A DNA stretch of 64,000 nucleotides from NCBI GenBank assembly GCA_050700115.1, contig JBOHGG010000011.1, positions 1 through 64,000 of the forward strand, written 5' to 3'. A program made the translations under genes and the position numbers. The notes beneath the pieces were generated by a model, which saw nothing but the letters and a program-made list of their open reading frames with translations, searched no databases and was not told the DNA's origin. This document shows, in pieces, positions 17,195 to 25,172 of the stretch. The stretch's first letter is position 1. Each line of letters begins with the position of its first letter. This DNA is from GCA-003244245 sp050700115 (GTDB lineage: Bacteria; Actinomycetota; Actinomycetes; Mycobacteriales; Pseudonocardiaceae).

Positions 17195-18091
17195 TCACGA
17201 GTTCCAGTGCCGCAGGAACTCCACATCAGTGTGGTGGTGCAAAAAGCCCAGCTTCCGGTAGGTCCGCAGCGCGGCAGCATTGTCGGACTCGACGTAGAGC
17301 ATCACCTCCGCCAGCCCTCGCTCGCGCAGGTGCTCCAGCCCGGCCGCAGTCAGCGCACCACCGAGGCCGGTGCCCTGGGCATCCGGGTCCACCCCGAGCA
17401 CGTAAACCTCCCCACGCCCGTCGAGGTGCACCTTCGTCCAGTGGAAGCCGAGCAGCCGGTCTTGCGAGTCGACGGCCAGCAGGAACCCCTTCGGGTCGAA
17501 CCACGGCTGCGCCTCGCGCACCGCGAGCTCACCGATGTCCAACCGGCTCTGCTCGGGATGCCAGAAGAACGCGCGGTTGTTCACCCGCACCACCGCGGTC
17601 TCGTCCTCGCCCGGCACGAAGCTGCGCAGCGTCACCCCGTCAGGCAGGGCTCGTGGTGGGATCGGAACGGCCAGCCTCCGGCGCAACTGCCACAGTTCGC
17701 GCTCGCGGACCAGCCCGGCCCGCTGCGCCAGCCGTAACGCCGCCGGGTGCTCGCCGTGCGCCCACACCCACAGCGGTCCCTGCACCCGGTCCAGCAGCGC
17801 AGCGAGCAGAGCACCGCCGACCCCGCTGCGCCGATGCTCGGGATGCACGGCGAACTCGGCAGTGTGCCGGTGCGCCCTTTCATCCAAGCCCGCGTAGCCG
17901 ACCAGGGTGCCCTCCGGGTCGTGGGCCAGCAGGTGCACCCCGGTAGTGGGCCTCCTCTGGTGCAGCCGCAGCGCAGCCGCTTCGGAGATGGGATCGACGC
18001 CGTCCTCGATCGCTGCGGCGGCCAGCAGCCCCGCTGCGGCGGCGATCTGTCCCTCGGACGGCTGGACGATCCAGGTCAGCGCCAGGGTCAC
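17195..18091 (-). CDS. mshD: Mycothiol synthase (acetyltransferase)
   Basis: A 298-residue protein with two tandem GNAT domains; it acetylates Cys-GlcN-inositol to complete mycothiol. Domain 1 has EFAVHPEHRRSGVGGALLAALL (acetyl-CoA loop RRSGVGG); domain 2 has YVLGVDPDAQGTGLGGALT and ESDNAAALRTYRKLGF. GTG 18091 is chosen because it gives the usual MshD N terminus (VTLALTW) and sits 8 bases past the response-regulator stop. The glnR-mshD pair matches Rv0818-Rv0819. Its presence argues that the organism uses mycothiol. Confidence 0.92.
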   Translation of the reverse strand: MTLALTWIVQPSEGQIAAAAGLLAAAAIEDGVDPISEAAALRLHQRRPTTGVHLLAHDPEGTLVGYAGLDERAHRHTAEFAVHPEHRRSGVGGALLAALLDRVQGPLWVWAHGEHPAALRLAQRAGLVRERELWQLRRRLAVPIPPRALPDGVTLRSFVPGEDETAVVRVNNRAFFWHPEQSRLDIGELAVREAQPWFDPKGFLLAVDSQDRLLGFHWTKVHLDGRGEVYVLGVDPDAQGTGLGGALTAAGLEHLRERGLAEVMLYVESDNAAALRTYRKLGFLHHHTDVEFLRHWNS

Positions 18092-18098
18092 CCCCTGG

Positions 18099-18917
18099 TC
18101 AACCCCACTGCACGGGCAGTGATTCCGGGGCGGCCAGGTCTGGGTCGGCCCGGTCTCGGTCTGCTCGATCTGAGTCAGCACTGTCCGCGGTCTCGGCGTC
18201 CTGCTCCGCCGCGTGCTGCTGCTCGGCCCGCTCCCGGGAACTCATGCTGCGTAGCGGGCGGACGAACTTGTAGCCCACGTTGCGCACGGTGCCGATGAGC
18301 TGCTCGTGCTCCGGGCCGAGCTTGGCCCGCAGTCGCCGCACATGGACGTCGACCGTGCGGGTGCCGCCGAAGAAGTCGTAGCCCCACACCTCCTGCAGCA
18401 ACTGGGCGCGGGTGAACACCCGGCCGGCGTGCTGCGCGAGGTACTTGAGCAGCTCGAACTCCTTGTAGGTGAGGTCCAGCGGGCGGCCCTTGAGCCGGGC
18501 GGTGTAGGTAGCCTCGTCGATCACGAGCTCACCGAGTACCAGGGCGCCGCTGCGTCCGGCGCCCGGTTCGGCGGCGCGCCGAGCCACCAACAGCCGAAGC
18601 CGGGCGTCGACCTCGGCCGGGCCTGCGGTGGGCAACAGGACCTCATCGCAACCCCAGTCGGCGGACAGGGCGACCAGCCCGCCCTCGCTGATCACCACCA
18701 CCACCGGCACGTCCAGCCCGGTGGATCCCAGCAACCGGCACAGGCTGCGCGAACCGGCCAGGTCCGAGCGAGCATCGACCAGCACCACGTCGTGCGGGCC
18801 AGCGTCCAGCAGGGCCGCGACCTCCGGGGCGGCCGGCCGCACGCCGTGCGCCAACAAAGCCAGCGCAGGCAACACCGAACCCGGTCCGGGGTCCGTGGTG
18901 AGCAGCAGCAGTTCCAT
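18099..18917 (-). CDS. glnR: OmpR-type response regulator, GlnR-like
   Basis: A 272-residue regulator. The N-terminal receiver-like domain (VVLVDARSDLAG) is atypical, as in orphan GlnR proteins that act without a kinase. The winged helix (LTYKEFELLKYLAQHAGRVF, QLLQEVWGYDFFGGTRTVDV, HVRRLRAKLGPEHEQLIGTV) is canonical. A charged tail of about 45 residues with RAD/DSD repeats follows. GlnR controls nitrogen assimilation genes in actinobacteria. The gene is followed directly by mshD, exactly as in mycobacteria, which supports the name. Confidence 0.85.
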   Translation of the reverse strand: MELLLLTTDPGPGSVLPALALLAHGVRPAAPEVAALLDAGPHDVVLVDARSDLAGSRSLCRLLGSTGLDVPVVVVISEGGLVALSADWGCDEVLLPTAGPAEVDARLRLLVARRAAEPGAGRSGALVLGELVIDEATYTARLKGRPLDLTYKEFELLKYLAQHAGRVFTRAQLLQEVWGYDFFGGTRTVDVHVRRLRAKLGPEHEQLIGTVRNVGYKFVRPLRSMSSRERAEQQHAAEQDAETADSADSDRADRDRADPDLAAPESLPVQWG

Positions 18918-19059
18918 GCCCGCTCCCTCCTGCCGCTGGAGGCTGGCGGCCGTGACCTACAGCATGTCCTGGGAGGATACCGGTTATAGCGACGCTCACC
19001 TTGACTCGGTGCGCCCCAATCATGCCGAACACGACGAAAAGACGGAATGGGGAAGCTGC

Positions 19060-19854
19060 GTGCGGAAGCTGGTTATCGTTGTGCTGGTAGTCGTGGGCCT
19101 GGCCGTGGCGGCGGACTTCGGAGCCGCCGCCGTAGCCGAGTACACGCTGGCCCAGCAGCTCAGAGAGCGGCTCGCGCTACCCTCCGACCCGTCCGTGCGG
19201 ATCAACGGTGTCCCGTTCCTGACCCAGGCACTGGCTGGACGTTATGCGGCCATTGACATCCGGGCGACCGGGCTGCCGGTGGACCCGCTGCGCGATGTCG
19301 CCGTCGAGGCGACGCTGTATGACGTCGACGCACCACTGCCGGAGGTGATCTCCGGCGACCTCCAGTCGGTGCGGGCGGCCCGGGTGGACGGCCGGGTCCG
19401 GATCAAGGACTCCGACCTCGGTCGGGCGATCGGGATCGAAGATCTCCAGATCCAGCGGCCCTCCGACGAGGAGATCAAGGAAGTGCTACCGGAAGGCACG
19501 TCGTCCAATGGTGATTCCACATTGGATAATCAAGCGGCGATCCGGATGGTCGCGACCACCGACCTCTTAGGCCAGCGCACCGAGATCATCGGGATTGGGG
19601 TGATCGAGCTCACCGGTGACCTGGTGCGGATCACCATCTCGAACGTGCGGCTGGCCCGTGACAACGTCGGTACGGTGAACCTGCCGCGGGAGATCCGCCA
19701 GTTGCTGCTCAAGACGTTGAGCACCGACGTGAAACCCGGCGGGCTCCCGTTCAGCGTCACGCCTACCGGGGTGTCGGTGCAGACCGGATCGTTGATCGTG
19801 GAGGGCACCGCGACCAACGTCTCGATGGGCCGGGCCGGGATCGGTGCCGGATGA
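19060..19854 (+). CDS. LmeA-like exported DUF2993 protein
   Basis: A 264-residue protein with an N-terminal signal anchor (KLVIVVLVVVGLAVAADFG) and a DUF2993 lipid-binding fold (SVRINGVPFLTQALAGRYAA onward, VEATLYDVDAPL). Mycobacterial LmeA (Rv0817c, next to Rv0818/Rv0819) is required for mannan elongation of lipomannan in the periplasm, and this gene has the same position beside glnR-mshD. GTG 19060 is preceded by GGGGAAG. It diverges from glnR. Role by homology and position; not all lineages carrying it make the same glycolipids. Confidence 0.8.
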   Translation: MRKLVIVVLVVVGLAVAADFGAAAVAEYTLAQQLRERLALPSDPSVRINGVPFLTQALAGRYAAIDIRATGLPVDPLRDVAVEATLYDVDAPLPEVISGDLQSVRAARVDGRVRIKDSDLGRAIGIEDLQIQRPSDEEIKEVLPEGTSSNGDSTLDNQAAIRMVATTDLLGQRTEIIGIGVIELTGDLVRITISNVRLARDNVGTVNLPREIRQLLLKTLSTDVKPGGLPFSVTPTGVSVQTGSLIVEGTATNVSMGRAGIGAG

Positions 19855-19942
19855 CGGAGTGGCAGCTCAGCGGTCTGTCCGGCTTGTCCGGCTCGTGGAA
19901 CAACGGTCCCGCAAATCGGGAGTCTCCGGTAGTGTCGCCTTC

Positions 19943-20017
19943 GTGCACTCGCTGCTGACCAAGCGCCGGGCGGTCGACTTCTGCCGTCTGCACAGCAGCC
20001 TGTGTCGGATGCCCTGA
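19943..20017 (+). CDS. Leaderless Arg/Cys leader peptide upstream of sulfurtransferase operon
   Basis: A 24-codon ORF: VHSLLTKRRAVDFCRL and HSSLCRMP, then stop. It matches the pattern of actinobacterial putative leader peptides (xxLTxRRxVDLCRxxSxLCR) found before sulfur-metabolism genes. TAGTGT (19930-19935) lies 7 bases before GTG, so the transcript probably begins at the start codon. The two Cys codons fit cysteine-responsive attenuation as described for a mycobacterial small ORF upstream of cysA2. The DUF4395-cysA-sseC operon begins 100 bases downstream. Confidence 0.6.
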   Translation: MHSLLTKRRAVDFCRLHSSLCRMP

Positions 20018-20117
20018 CCGGGCGGTGCCTCGCACACGATCGCGGGTGCAGCAGGCGATTAGCCGGGCCACCGCCCTGACCTTCGGATACCCATCCCCCA
20101 CGGTCAGGAGCCATCCA

Positions 20118-20645
20118 TTGACCCAACCCAGCTTCCCATTGACCCAACCCAGCTTCACCGATCCCCCTGTTGATCCCCGAGGTCCCAGGTTCGCGGCCTG
20201 CGTGACCGTCGCGGTGCTCGTCATCGTGCTGGTCACGGGCAGTGCCGTGTTGCTTGCCGCCCAGGCGGTGGTGTTCGCACTCGGTGCGTTCGCCGGCCTG
20301 CAGCTGCATCCCTACGGCTTGGTCTACCGCACCTTGGTGGCGCCCCGGCTCGGACCGCCCACCGCGCAGGAAGACCCCGCTTCGGTCCGATTCGCCCAAG
20401 GAGTGGGGCTCGCCTTAGCCGCGATCGGCTTTATCGGGTACGTCAGCGGGCTCACCGCGCTGGGCGTCACCGCCACGGCCCTGGCACTGGGCGCGGCCTT
20501 CCTCAACGCCGCGTTCGGCTTCTGCCTGGGCTGCCAGATCTACCTCCGGCTGCCGTCGTCGTTGACGCCGTTACGCGGCCGGCAAACATCCCCCAAACAA
20601 TCCACTGTGAACGATGTAAACACTGAGCGAGGAGCTGTCGCATGA
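20118..20645 (+). CDS. DUF4395 family membrane protein
   Basis: A 175-residue protein. After a short Pro-rich head come DPRGPRFAACVTVAVLVIVLV and further helices (LLAAQAVVFALGAFAGLQLH, and a pair near the C terminus) ending with the FCLGCQIYL segment typical of DUF4395. TTG 20118 was selected because CAGGAG lies 7 bases upstream; GTG 20025 would add 31 residues. The head contains a tandem duplication (LTQPSFP LTQPSF; TTGACCCAACCCAGCTTC twice). In related genomes DUF4395 follows a thioredoxin; none is present here. Stop overlaps the cysA start (ATGA). Confidence 0.75.
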   Translation: MTQPSFPLTQPSFTDPPVDPRGPRFAACVTVAVLVIVLVTGSAVLLAAQAVVFALGAFAGLQLHPYGLVYRTLVAPRLGPPTAQEDPASVRFAQGVGLALAAIGFIGYVSGLTALGVTATALALGAAFLNAAFGFCLGCQIYLRLPSSLTPLRGRQTSPKQSTVNDVNTERGAVA

Positions 20646-21475
20646 GCCGCGAGAACGTCCTGGTCACGCCGGATTGGGCAGAGCAGAACCTGAACACCGA
20701 TGGCGTCGTCTTCGTCGAGGTCGACGAGGACACCACCGCCTACGACGCGGGGCACATCCCCGGGGCGGTGAAGATCAACTGGAAGACCGAGCTGCAGGAC
20801 CCGGTGATCCGCGACTTCGTGGACCGGGGCAGCTTCGAGAAGCTGCTGTCCAACAAGGGCATCAGCAACGACGACACCGTGGTGCTCTACGGCGGCAACA
20901 ACAACTGGTTCGCCGCCTACGCCTACTGGTACTTCAAGCTCTACGGTCACCGTGACGTCAAGCTGCTCGACGGCGGGCGCAAGAAGTGGGAGCTCGACGG
21001 TCGCACCCTGACCACCGACGAGGTGAGCCGGCAGGCCACCAGCTACACCGCGCAGGACCAGGACACCACGATCCGGGCGTTCCGCCAGGAGACGGTCGAC
21101 GCGATCGGCACCAAGAACCTGGTCGACGTCCGCTCGCCGGACGAGTTCTCCGGCAAGATCCTGGCGCCGGCGCACCTGCCACAGGAGGCTGCGCAGCGTC
21201 CTGGGCACATCCCCACCGCGCTGAACGTGCCGTGGTCCAAGGCCGCCAATGAGGATGGCACCTTCAGGTCCGACGACGAGCTGCGGGCGCTCTACGGTGC
21301 GGCCGGGCTGGACGAGAGCCGCTCGACCATTGCCTACTGCCGGATCGGTGAGCGCTCCAGCCACACCTGGTTCGTGCTGCACGAGTTGCTGGGCCAGTCC
21401 GACGTCAAGAACTACGACGGCTCGTGGACCGAGTACGGCTCGCTGGTCGGCGCACCGATCGAGCTGGGTAGCTGA
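20642..21475 (+). CDS. cysA: Thiosulfate sulfurtransferase (rhodanese)
   Basis: A 277-residue two-domain rhodanese. Domain 1 has VDEDTTAYDAGHIPGAVKIN and LYGGNNNWFAAYAYW; domain 2 has LVDVRSPDEFSGK and the active-site loop YCRIGERSSHTWFVL, where the Cys carries the persulfide. It transfers sulfur from thiosulfate. Actinobacteria name it CysA/SseA (Rv0815c cysA2). ATG overlaps the DUF4395 stop, and sseC follows after 6 bases, making a three-gene operon probably under control of the leader peptide upstream. Confidence 0.92.
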   Translation: MSRENVLVTPDWAEQNLNTDGVVFVEVDEDTTAYDAGHIPGAVKINWKTELQDPVIRDFVDRGSFEKLLSNKGISNDDTVVLYGGNNNWFAAYAYWYFKLYGHRDVKLLDGGRKKWELDGRTLTTDEVSRQATSYTAQDQDTTIRAFRQETVDAIGTKNLVDVRSPDEFSGKILAPAHLPQEAAQRPGHIPTALNVPWSKAANEDGTFRSDDELRALYGAAGLDESRSTIAYCRIGERSSHTWFVLHELLGQSDVKNYDGSWTEYGSLVGAPIELGS

Positions 21476-21481
21476 GCCGTC

Positions 21482-21781
21482 ATGTGTGGAGCACCGGATC
21501 AGGACCAGGATCTGCCGCCGGGGACGGATCTGGGCAAGCACACCGTGCTGGCCGGCACGGTACGTTCGGGCGGTGAACCCGCGCAGGGCGCGTTCGTGCG
21601 GCTGCTCGACGGCACCGGGGAGTTCACCGCCGAGGTGGTGTCCTCGGCCTCCGGGGCTTTCCGGTTCTTCGCCGGCCCGGGTAGCTGGACCGTCCGGGCG
21701 CTGCACCGATCCGGCAACGGCGAGACCGCCGTGACCGCCGACGGGCCAGGCCTGTTCACCGTCGCCGTCGCGCTGTCCTGA
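21482..21781 (+). CDS. sseC: DUF1416 protein, SseC-like
   Basis: A 99-residue protein starting MCGAPDQ. DUF1416 is a carboxypeptidase-regulatory-like beta fold: LAGTVRSGGEPAQGAFVRLLD, FRFFAGPGSWTVRAL. It always follows cysA in actinobacteria (Rv0814c sseC2) and is presumed to help sulfur transfer. Biochemical role is not established. A long double hairpin begins three bases after the stop. Confidence 0.88.
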   Translation: MCGAPDQDQDLPPGTDLGKHTVLAGTVRSGGEPAQGAFVRLLDGTGEFTAEVVSSASGAFRFFAGPGSWTVRALHRSGNGETAVTADGPGLFTVAVALS

Positions 21782-21783
21782 CC

Positions 21784-21927
21784 GGGTGGGTGGCTCTTCA
21801 AGGGCCACCAACCCCCACTCGGGACGTCTCGAACGACAGCCAACCCCCGCCGGCGAGCCGGCGGGGGTTGGCTGTCGTTACGAGCAGTGTTCCGGGGGGT
21901 TGGTGGTCCTTGAAGAGCCACCCACCC
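21784..21927. terminator. Nested long inverted repeats between convergent genes
   Basis: Outer arms of 33 bases (21784-21816 and 21895-21927, one mismatch; begins GGGTGGGTGGCTCTTCAAGG) enclose a second, perfect 22-bp hairpin (AACGACAGCCAACCCCCGCC plus GG, 21832-21853, with its complement at 21858-21879, loop CGAG). It lies exactly where sseC (plus) and tetR (minus) converge; the tetR stop falls inside it. A bidirectional terminator is the simplest reading. The size and nesting exceed an ordinary terminator. Confidence 0.75.
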
Positions 21928-22504
21928 CCTCGGCAACCAGGGCCGCTGGCAGCGCTACCTCGAGAGACGCCATCAGCTCGTCGGCGGTCGGCGCCCGTTG
22001 CGGGTCGAGCAGCAACTGCACCTGCAGGCCGTCGTACACCGCGATCAGAAACGAGGCGACGTGCCGCGCGGTGCGATCGGGCAACCCGTCGACCGAGGCG
22101 CGCACCATCTCGGCCACCCTGGCGCGTAGCCGCTCGTAGCAGTCGGCCAGCTGGACCCGCAGCTCCGGCACCCGCTCGGCCTGCGCCAGCGCCTCGACGA
22201 AGGCCGCCTGCAGCGGACGGTACTGCTCGAACGTGCTCACCAGCGCCTCCCAGGAGGCCCGTACCCGCTGCAGCGGGGTGGCACTGGGATCGGCGAAGAC
22301 GACGCGGGCGATCTGCTCGATGTACTCGTCGAAGCACTGCTGCATCGCACCGTTGAGCAGTGCCTCCTTGGACCCGAAGTGGTAGCCGATCGAGGCGAGG
22401 TTGGTGCCCGACGCTGCCACCAGGTCCCGTGCCGTGGTGCGCGCGTAGCCCCGCTCCAGCAGGCAGCGCCGAGCGCCGTCGAGCAGCGCCTCCCGGTGTC
22501 CCAT
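21878..22504 (-). CDS. TetR-family repressor
   Basis: A 208-residue regulator. Helix-turn-helix: LLDGARRCLLERGYARTTAR, DLVAASGTNLASIGYHFGSK (residues about 5-46). A TetR_C ligand domain follows. ATG 22504 gives the canonical N terminus. It diverges from the P450 at 22552 with 47 bases between, so it very likely represses that gene. The last residues (GVGGSSRTTNPPEHCS) are encoded by the inverted repeat and are probably not functional. Confidence 0.88.
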   Translation of the reverse strand: MGHREALLDGARRCLLERGYARTTARDLVAASGTNLASIGYHFGSKEALLNGAMQQCFDEYIEQIARVVFADPSATPLQRVRASWEALVSTFEQYRPLQAAFVEALAQAERVPELRVQLADCYERLRARVAEMVRASVDGLPDRTARHVASFLIAVYDGLQVQLLLDPQRAPTADELMASLEVALPAALVAEGVGGSSRTTNPPEHCS

Positions 22505-22551
22505 GACCGGAATCCTACCGCAGCTAGACAAACGTATGTATGATCCTGGCC
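22505..22551. promoter_or_regulatory. TetR/P450 divergent operator-promoter
   Basis: The 47-base gap contains ACAAACGTATGT (22529-22540), a pseudo-palindrome centred on ACGT, a good TetR half-site pair. TATGAT (22539-22544) lies 7 bases before ATG 22552 and would make the P450 message leaderless; the upstream ATG 22540 is then inside the promoter. Inference from position and symmetry. Confidence 0.5.
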
Positions 22552-23886
22552 ATGGCGAGCACGATGCCGCCCGGCCCACCGCTACCGGCACTGGTACAGG
22601 CCGGACTGGTCTGGTTGATGCCCTTGCGCTTCCTGTACGGCTGCCACCGACGTTACGGCGATCGGTTCACCATGCGGGTTCCCGGCTTCGGCACGATGGT
22701 CTATCTGGTGGACTCCGACGACATCAGAACGGTGTTGCGTGCCGACCCGGCAATCTTCCACGCCGGAGAGGCGAACATGGCGCTCGCCGAGATCCTCGGA
22801 CCGAGGTCGGTCCTCGTGGTGGACGACGAGACACACCGGCGCAGCCGGGGGATGATGTTGCCCGCGTTCCACGGCGACTCAGTACGCAAGCAGGTCGCCC
22901 AGATGGTCGATATCACCGCCGAGGACGTCGCGCACTGGCCGGCGGGTGAGCAGTTCCCGCTGCTGCCCCGGACACAGGCGATCACGCTGGAGATCATCTT
23001 GCGCGCCGTGATCGGGGTGCACGACGAGGGCAGGCTGGCCGCCCTGCGCACAGCGCTGCCACCGATGGTGGAGATCGGCTCCCCGCTGGAGCTGGTGGCG
23101 CCGCCTCGGCTGCTGCGCAATGTCGGGTTGTGGCGCCGCCGCACGCAGAACAAGGCCAAGGCACACGCGCTGCTGCTGGAGGAGATCGCCCGCTGCCGCC
23201 GCGATCCGAACCTGGCGCAGCGGACCGACACGCTGGCAATGATGGTCCGCGCCAGCGACGACGACCAGCAACCGATGAGCGATCAGGAGCTCGTCGATCA
23301 GGTGGTCACACTGCTACTGGCCGGGCACGAGACCACCGCTGCCGCGCTGGCCTGGACCTTCGAGCGGCTGACCCGCAACCCCGCCCTGCTGGAGCGCACC
23401 GCACAAGCCGCTTCGAACGGAGACGACGCCTGGCTGGACGCGGTGTGCAAGGAGAGCCTGCGGTCCCGGCCGGTGGTCTGGCAGATCGGCCGGAAACTGA
23501 CCGCACCGGTGGAGCTGGCATGGTACCAGCTCCCGGCCGGCACCATGCTGGTCCCCGCCATCAACCTGGTGCACCATGACGGTCGCTACTACCCCGAGCC
23601 GGCAGAGTTCCGGCCGCAGCGATTCCTCGACAAGCGCGCCGACACGTCGGTCTGGTTGCCTTTCGGTGGCGGGATACGACGCTGCCTCGGCGCTACCTTC
23701 GCCCAGACCGAGATGCGCACCGTGCTGCGGGAAGTCCTTCGCAGAGTCGAGCTGGCCCCGACCGCCGAGCCGGCCGAGCCGGTCCGGGTGCGGCACGTGA
23801 CGCTGGTGCCGCACCAAGGCGCGATGGTGACCGTACGCCGCCACCTCGCCGTCGACACTGCCGTCCACCGCGTCGCGACGGCTTAA
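22552..23886 (+). CDS. Cytochrome P450
   Basis: A 444-residue soluble bacterial P450. Seen: I-helix oxygen-binding motif AGHETT (257-262), K-helix ExxR (Glu301, Arg304 in KESLRSRP), and heme-ligand loop FGGGIRRCLGA with Cys378. N-terminal PGPPLPALVQ is a short proline hinge. The redox partner is not encoded nearby. Likely repressed by the divergent TetR gene. Substrate unknown. A degenerate paralogue sits 550 bases downstream. Confidence 0.92.
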   Translation: MASTMPPGPPLPALVQAGLVWLMPLRFLYGCHRRYGDRFTMRVPGFGTMVYLVDSDDIRTVLRADPAIFHAGEANMALAEILGPRSVLVVDDETHRRSRGMMLPAFHGDSVRKQVAQMVDITAEDVAHWPAGEQFPLLPRTQAITLEIILRAVIGVHDEGRLAALRTALPPMVEIGSPLELVAPPRLLRNVGLWRRRTQNKAKAHALLLEEIARCRRDPNLAQRTDTLAMMVRASDDDQQPMSDQELVDQVVTLLLAGHETTAAALAWTFERLTRNPALLERTAQAASNGDDAWLDAVCKESLRSRPVVWQIGRKLTAPVELAWYQLPAGTMLVPAINLVHHDGRYYPEPAEFRPQRFLDKRADTSVWLPFGGGIRRCLGATFAQTEMRTVLREVLRRVELAPTAEPAEPVRVRHVTLVPHQGAMVTVRRHLAVDTAVHRVATA

Positions 23887-24038
23887 GTCGCCATCGTGTG
23901 ACCGTTCGCCCACATCACGTGCGTCTCGCCCAATAATCGCGGGTTCCGTCATCGCGAACGACGGCCTACTTCGTGTCGCAGCTGCCTCGACGGTGTGAAG
24001 TTTCTGCGCAATCAGCTGGCCGCGAGGCGCAGACGTGT

Positions 24039-24079
24039 CACGCGAATGGGCCACCCGATTCACACGAATGGGTCACCCG
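24039..24079. repeat. Two 19-base direct repeats, 22-base period
   Basis: CACGCGAATGGGCCACCCG (24039-24057) and CACACGAATGGGTCACCCG (24061-24079), two mismatches, separated by ATT. They lie about 80 bases before the small acidic ORF that starts the P450-remnant/FolP2 operon. Spacing of two helical turns is compatible with a regulator binding one face of DNA, but chance duplication is possible. Confidence 0.6.
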
Positions 24080-24159
24080 GTGTTTAGTGATCTTCCGTGG
24101 GGGTATGCAAATTCGCGCACGGTAAGGCAAGCAGTAGAACCACAGAAGGGAAACTGGCG

Positions 24160-24435
24160 ATGACCGACCCCGAAGGCACCCCTCGGGCAACCGAACCCTA
24201 TCCCGAGCCTTCCACTGAAGAGGAAACAGTCGACGTCAACCCGGAGGCAGCGGAAAGGGGGTTGCAGGAGGCGGAGAGAAAGGGATTGACCGCAGACTAC
24301 CAGGTAGCAGGGGAAAAGGCGGCGGCCGCCGACTACCAGGCACGACTGGAGGAGTTCGACAACGTCGAGACCCCGGTTCCGGTCGAGTCATTACCGGTGA
24401 AAACCCCCAGCCTGGAGAACAGCGACGAGGCGTGA
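24160..24435 (+). CDS. Small acidic hypothetical protein
   Basis: A 91-residue, Glu/Pro-rich, highly charged protein (MTDPEGTPRATEPYPEPS, repeats of ADYQ, a C-terminal VESLPVKTPSLEN). No domain recognised and probably partly disordered. AAGGGAAA precedes the ATG. Its stop overlaps the GTG of the following P450-like ORF (GTGA, 24432-24435). The preceding 270 bases hold no other gene. Confidence 0.55.
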   Translation: MTDPEGTPRATEPYPEPSTEEETVDVNPEAAERGLQEAERKGLTADYQVAGEKAAAADYQARLEEFDNVETPVPVESLPVKTPSLENSDEA

Positions 24436-25172
24436 GGCTGATCTGGCTGGACCCCATTCGCTTCGTGCACACCTGCCACCGGCGTTACGGCGATCGGCTC
24501 ACTATCCGGGTTCCCGGCATCGGCACGCTCGTCTTCCTGACCGACCCGGATGACATCCGATCAGTGGCCCGTGGCGACCCGGCGATCTTCCACGCGGGGG
24601 AGTCGGCCGCTCCGCTCGGCGAGGTTCTCGGAACGAAGTCGCTGGTCATGCTCGACGGCGACAAGCACCGGCGCAGCCGCGTCATCGGGGTGCACGACGA
24701 AGGCCGGCTGGCCGCGCTGCGGGCGGCGTTGCCGCCGATGCTGGAGATCGGCTCACCACTGGCGCTGATCCCGCCGCCACCGGTGCTGCGCCGGTTCGGC
24801 ATGTGGCGGCGCCGCGCGCAGCGTAACGCCGCCGCCCAGGCACTGCTCGCCGACGAGATCACCCGCTGCCGCGCCGACCCGCAGCGGCTGACCCGCCATC
24901 CCGCGCTGCTCGAGCGCACCGCACAGGCCGCCTGCGACGGGGACGACGCCTGGCTGGACGCGGTGTGCAAGGAGACCCCGCGCTGCCTCGGCGCGACCTT
25001 CGCCCAGGTCGAGATGCGCACCGTGCTGCGGGAGGTTTTCCGCAGGGTCGAGCTGTCCCTGACCACTGCACCGGACGAGCCGGTCAAGCCGCGCCAGGTG
25101 ACCATGGTGCCGCGCCAGGCGGCGAGGGTGACCGTGCGCCGCCACCTCCCCGCCGCCGACCGCGTCGCATGA
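24432..25172 (+). pseudogene. Cytochrome P450 with three in-frame internal deletions
   Basis: The 246-residue ORF aligns with the P450 at 22552 over its length but lacks three blocks. After HRRSR about 53 residues are missing (equivalents 100-152). After CRADP about 51 are gone, including the AGHETT I-helix (220-271). After CKE about 73 are gone (303-375), removing the ExxR Arg and FGGG. It retains RCLGATF with the heme Cys. Flanking segments such as VIGVHDEGRLAALR and ERTAQAA-DGDDAWLDAVCKE are nearly identical to the intact gene. It cannot bind heme as a normal P450, yet the reading frame is open and coupled to both neighbours. Confidence 0.85.
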
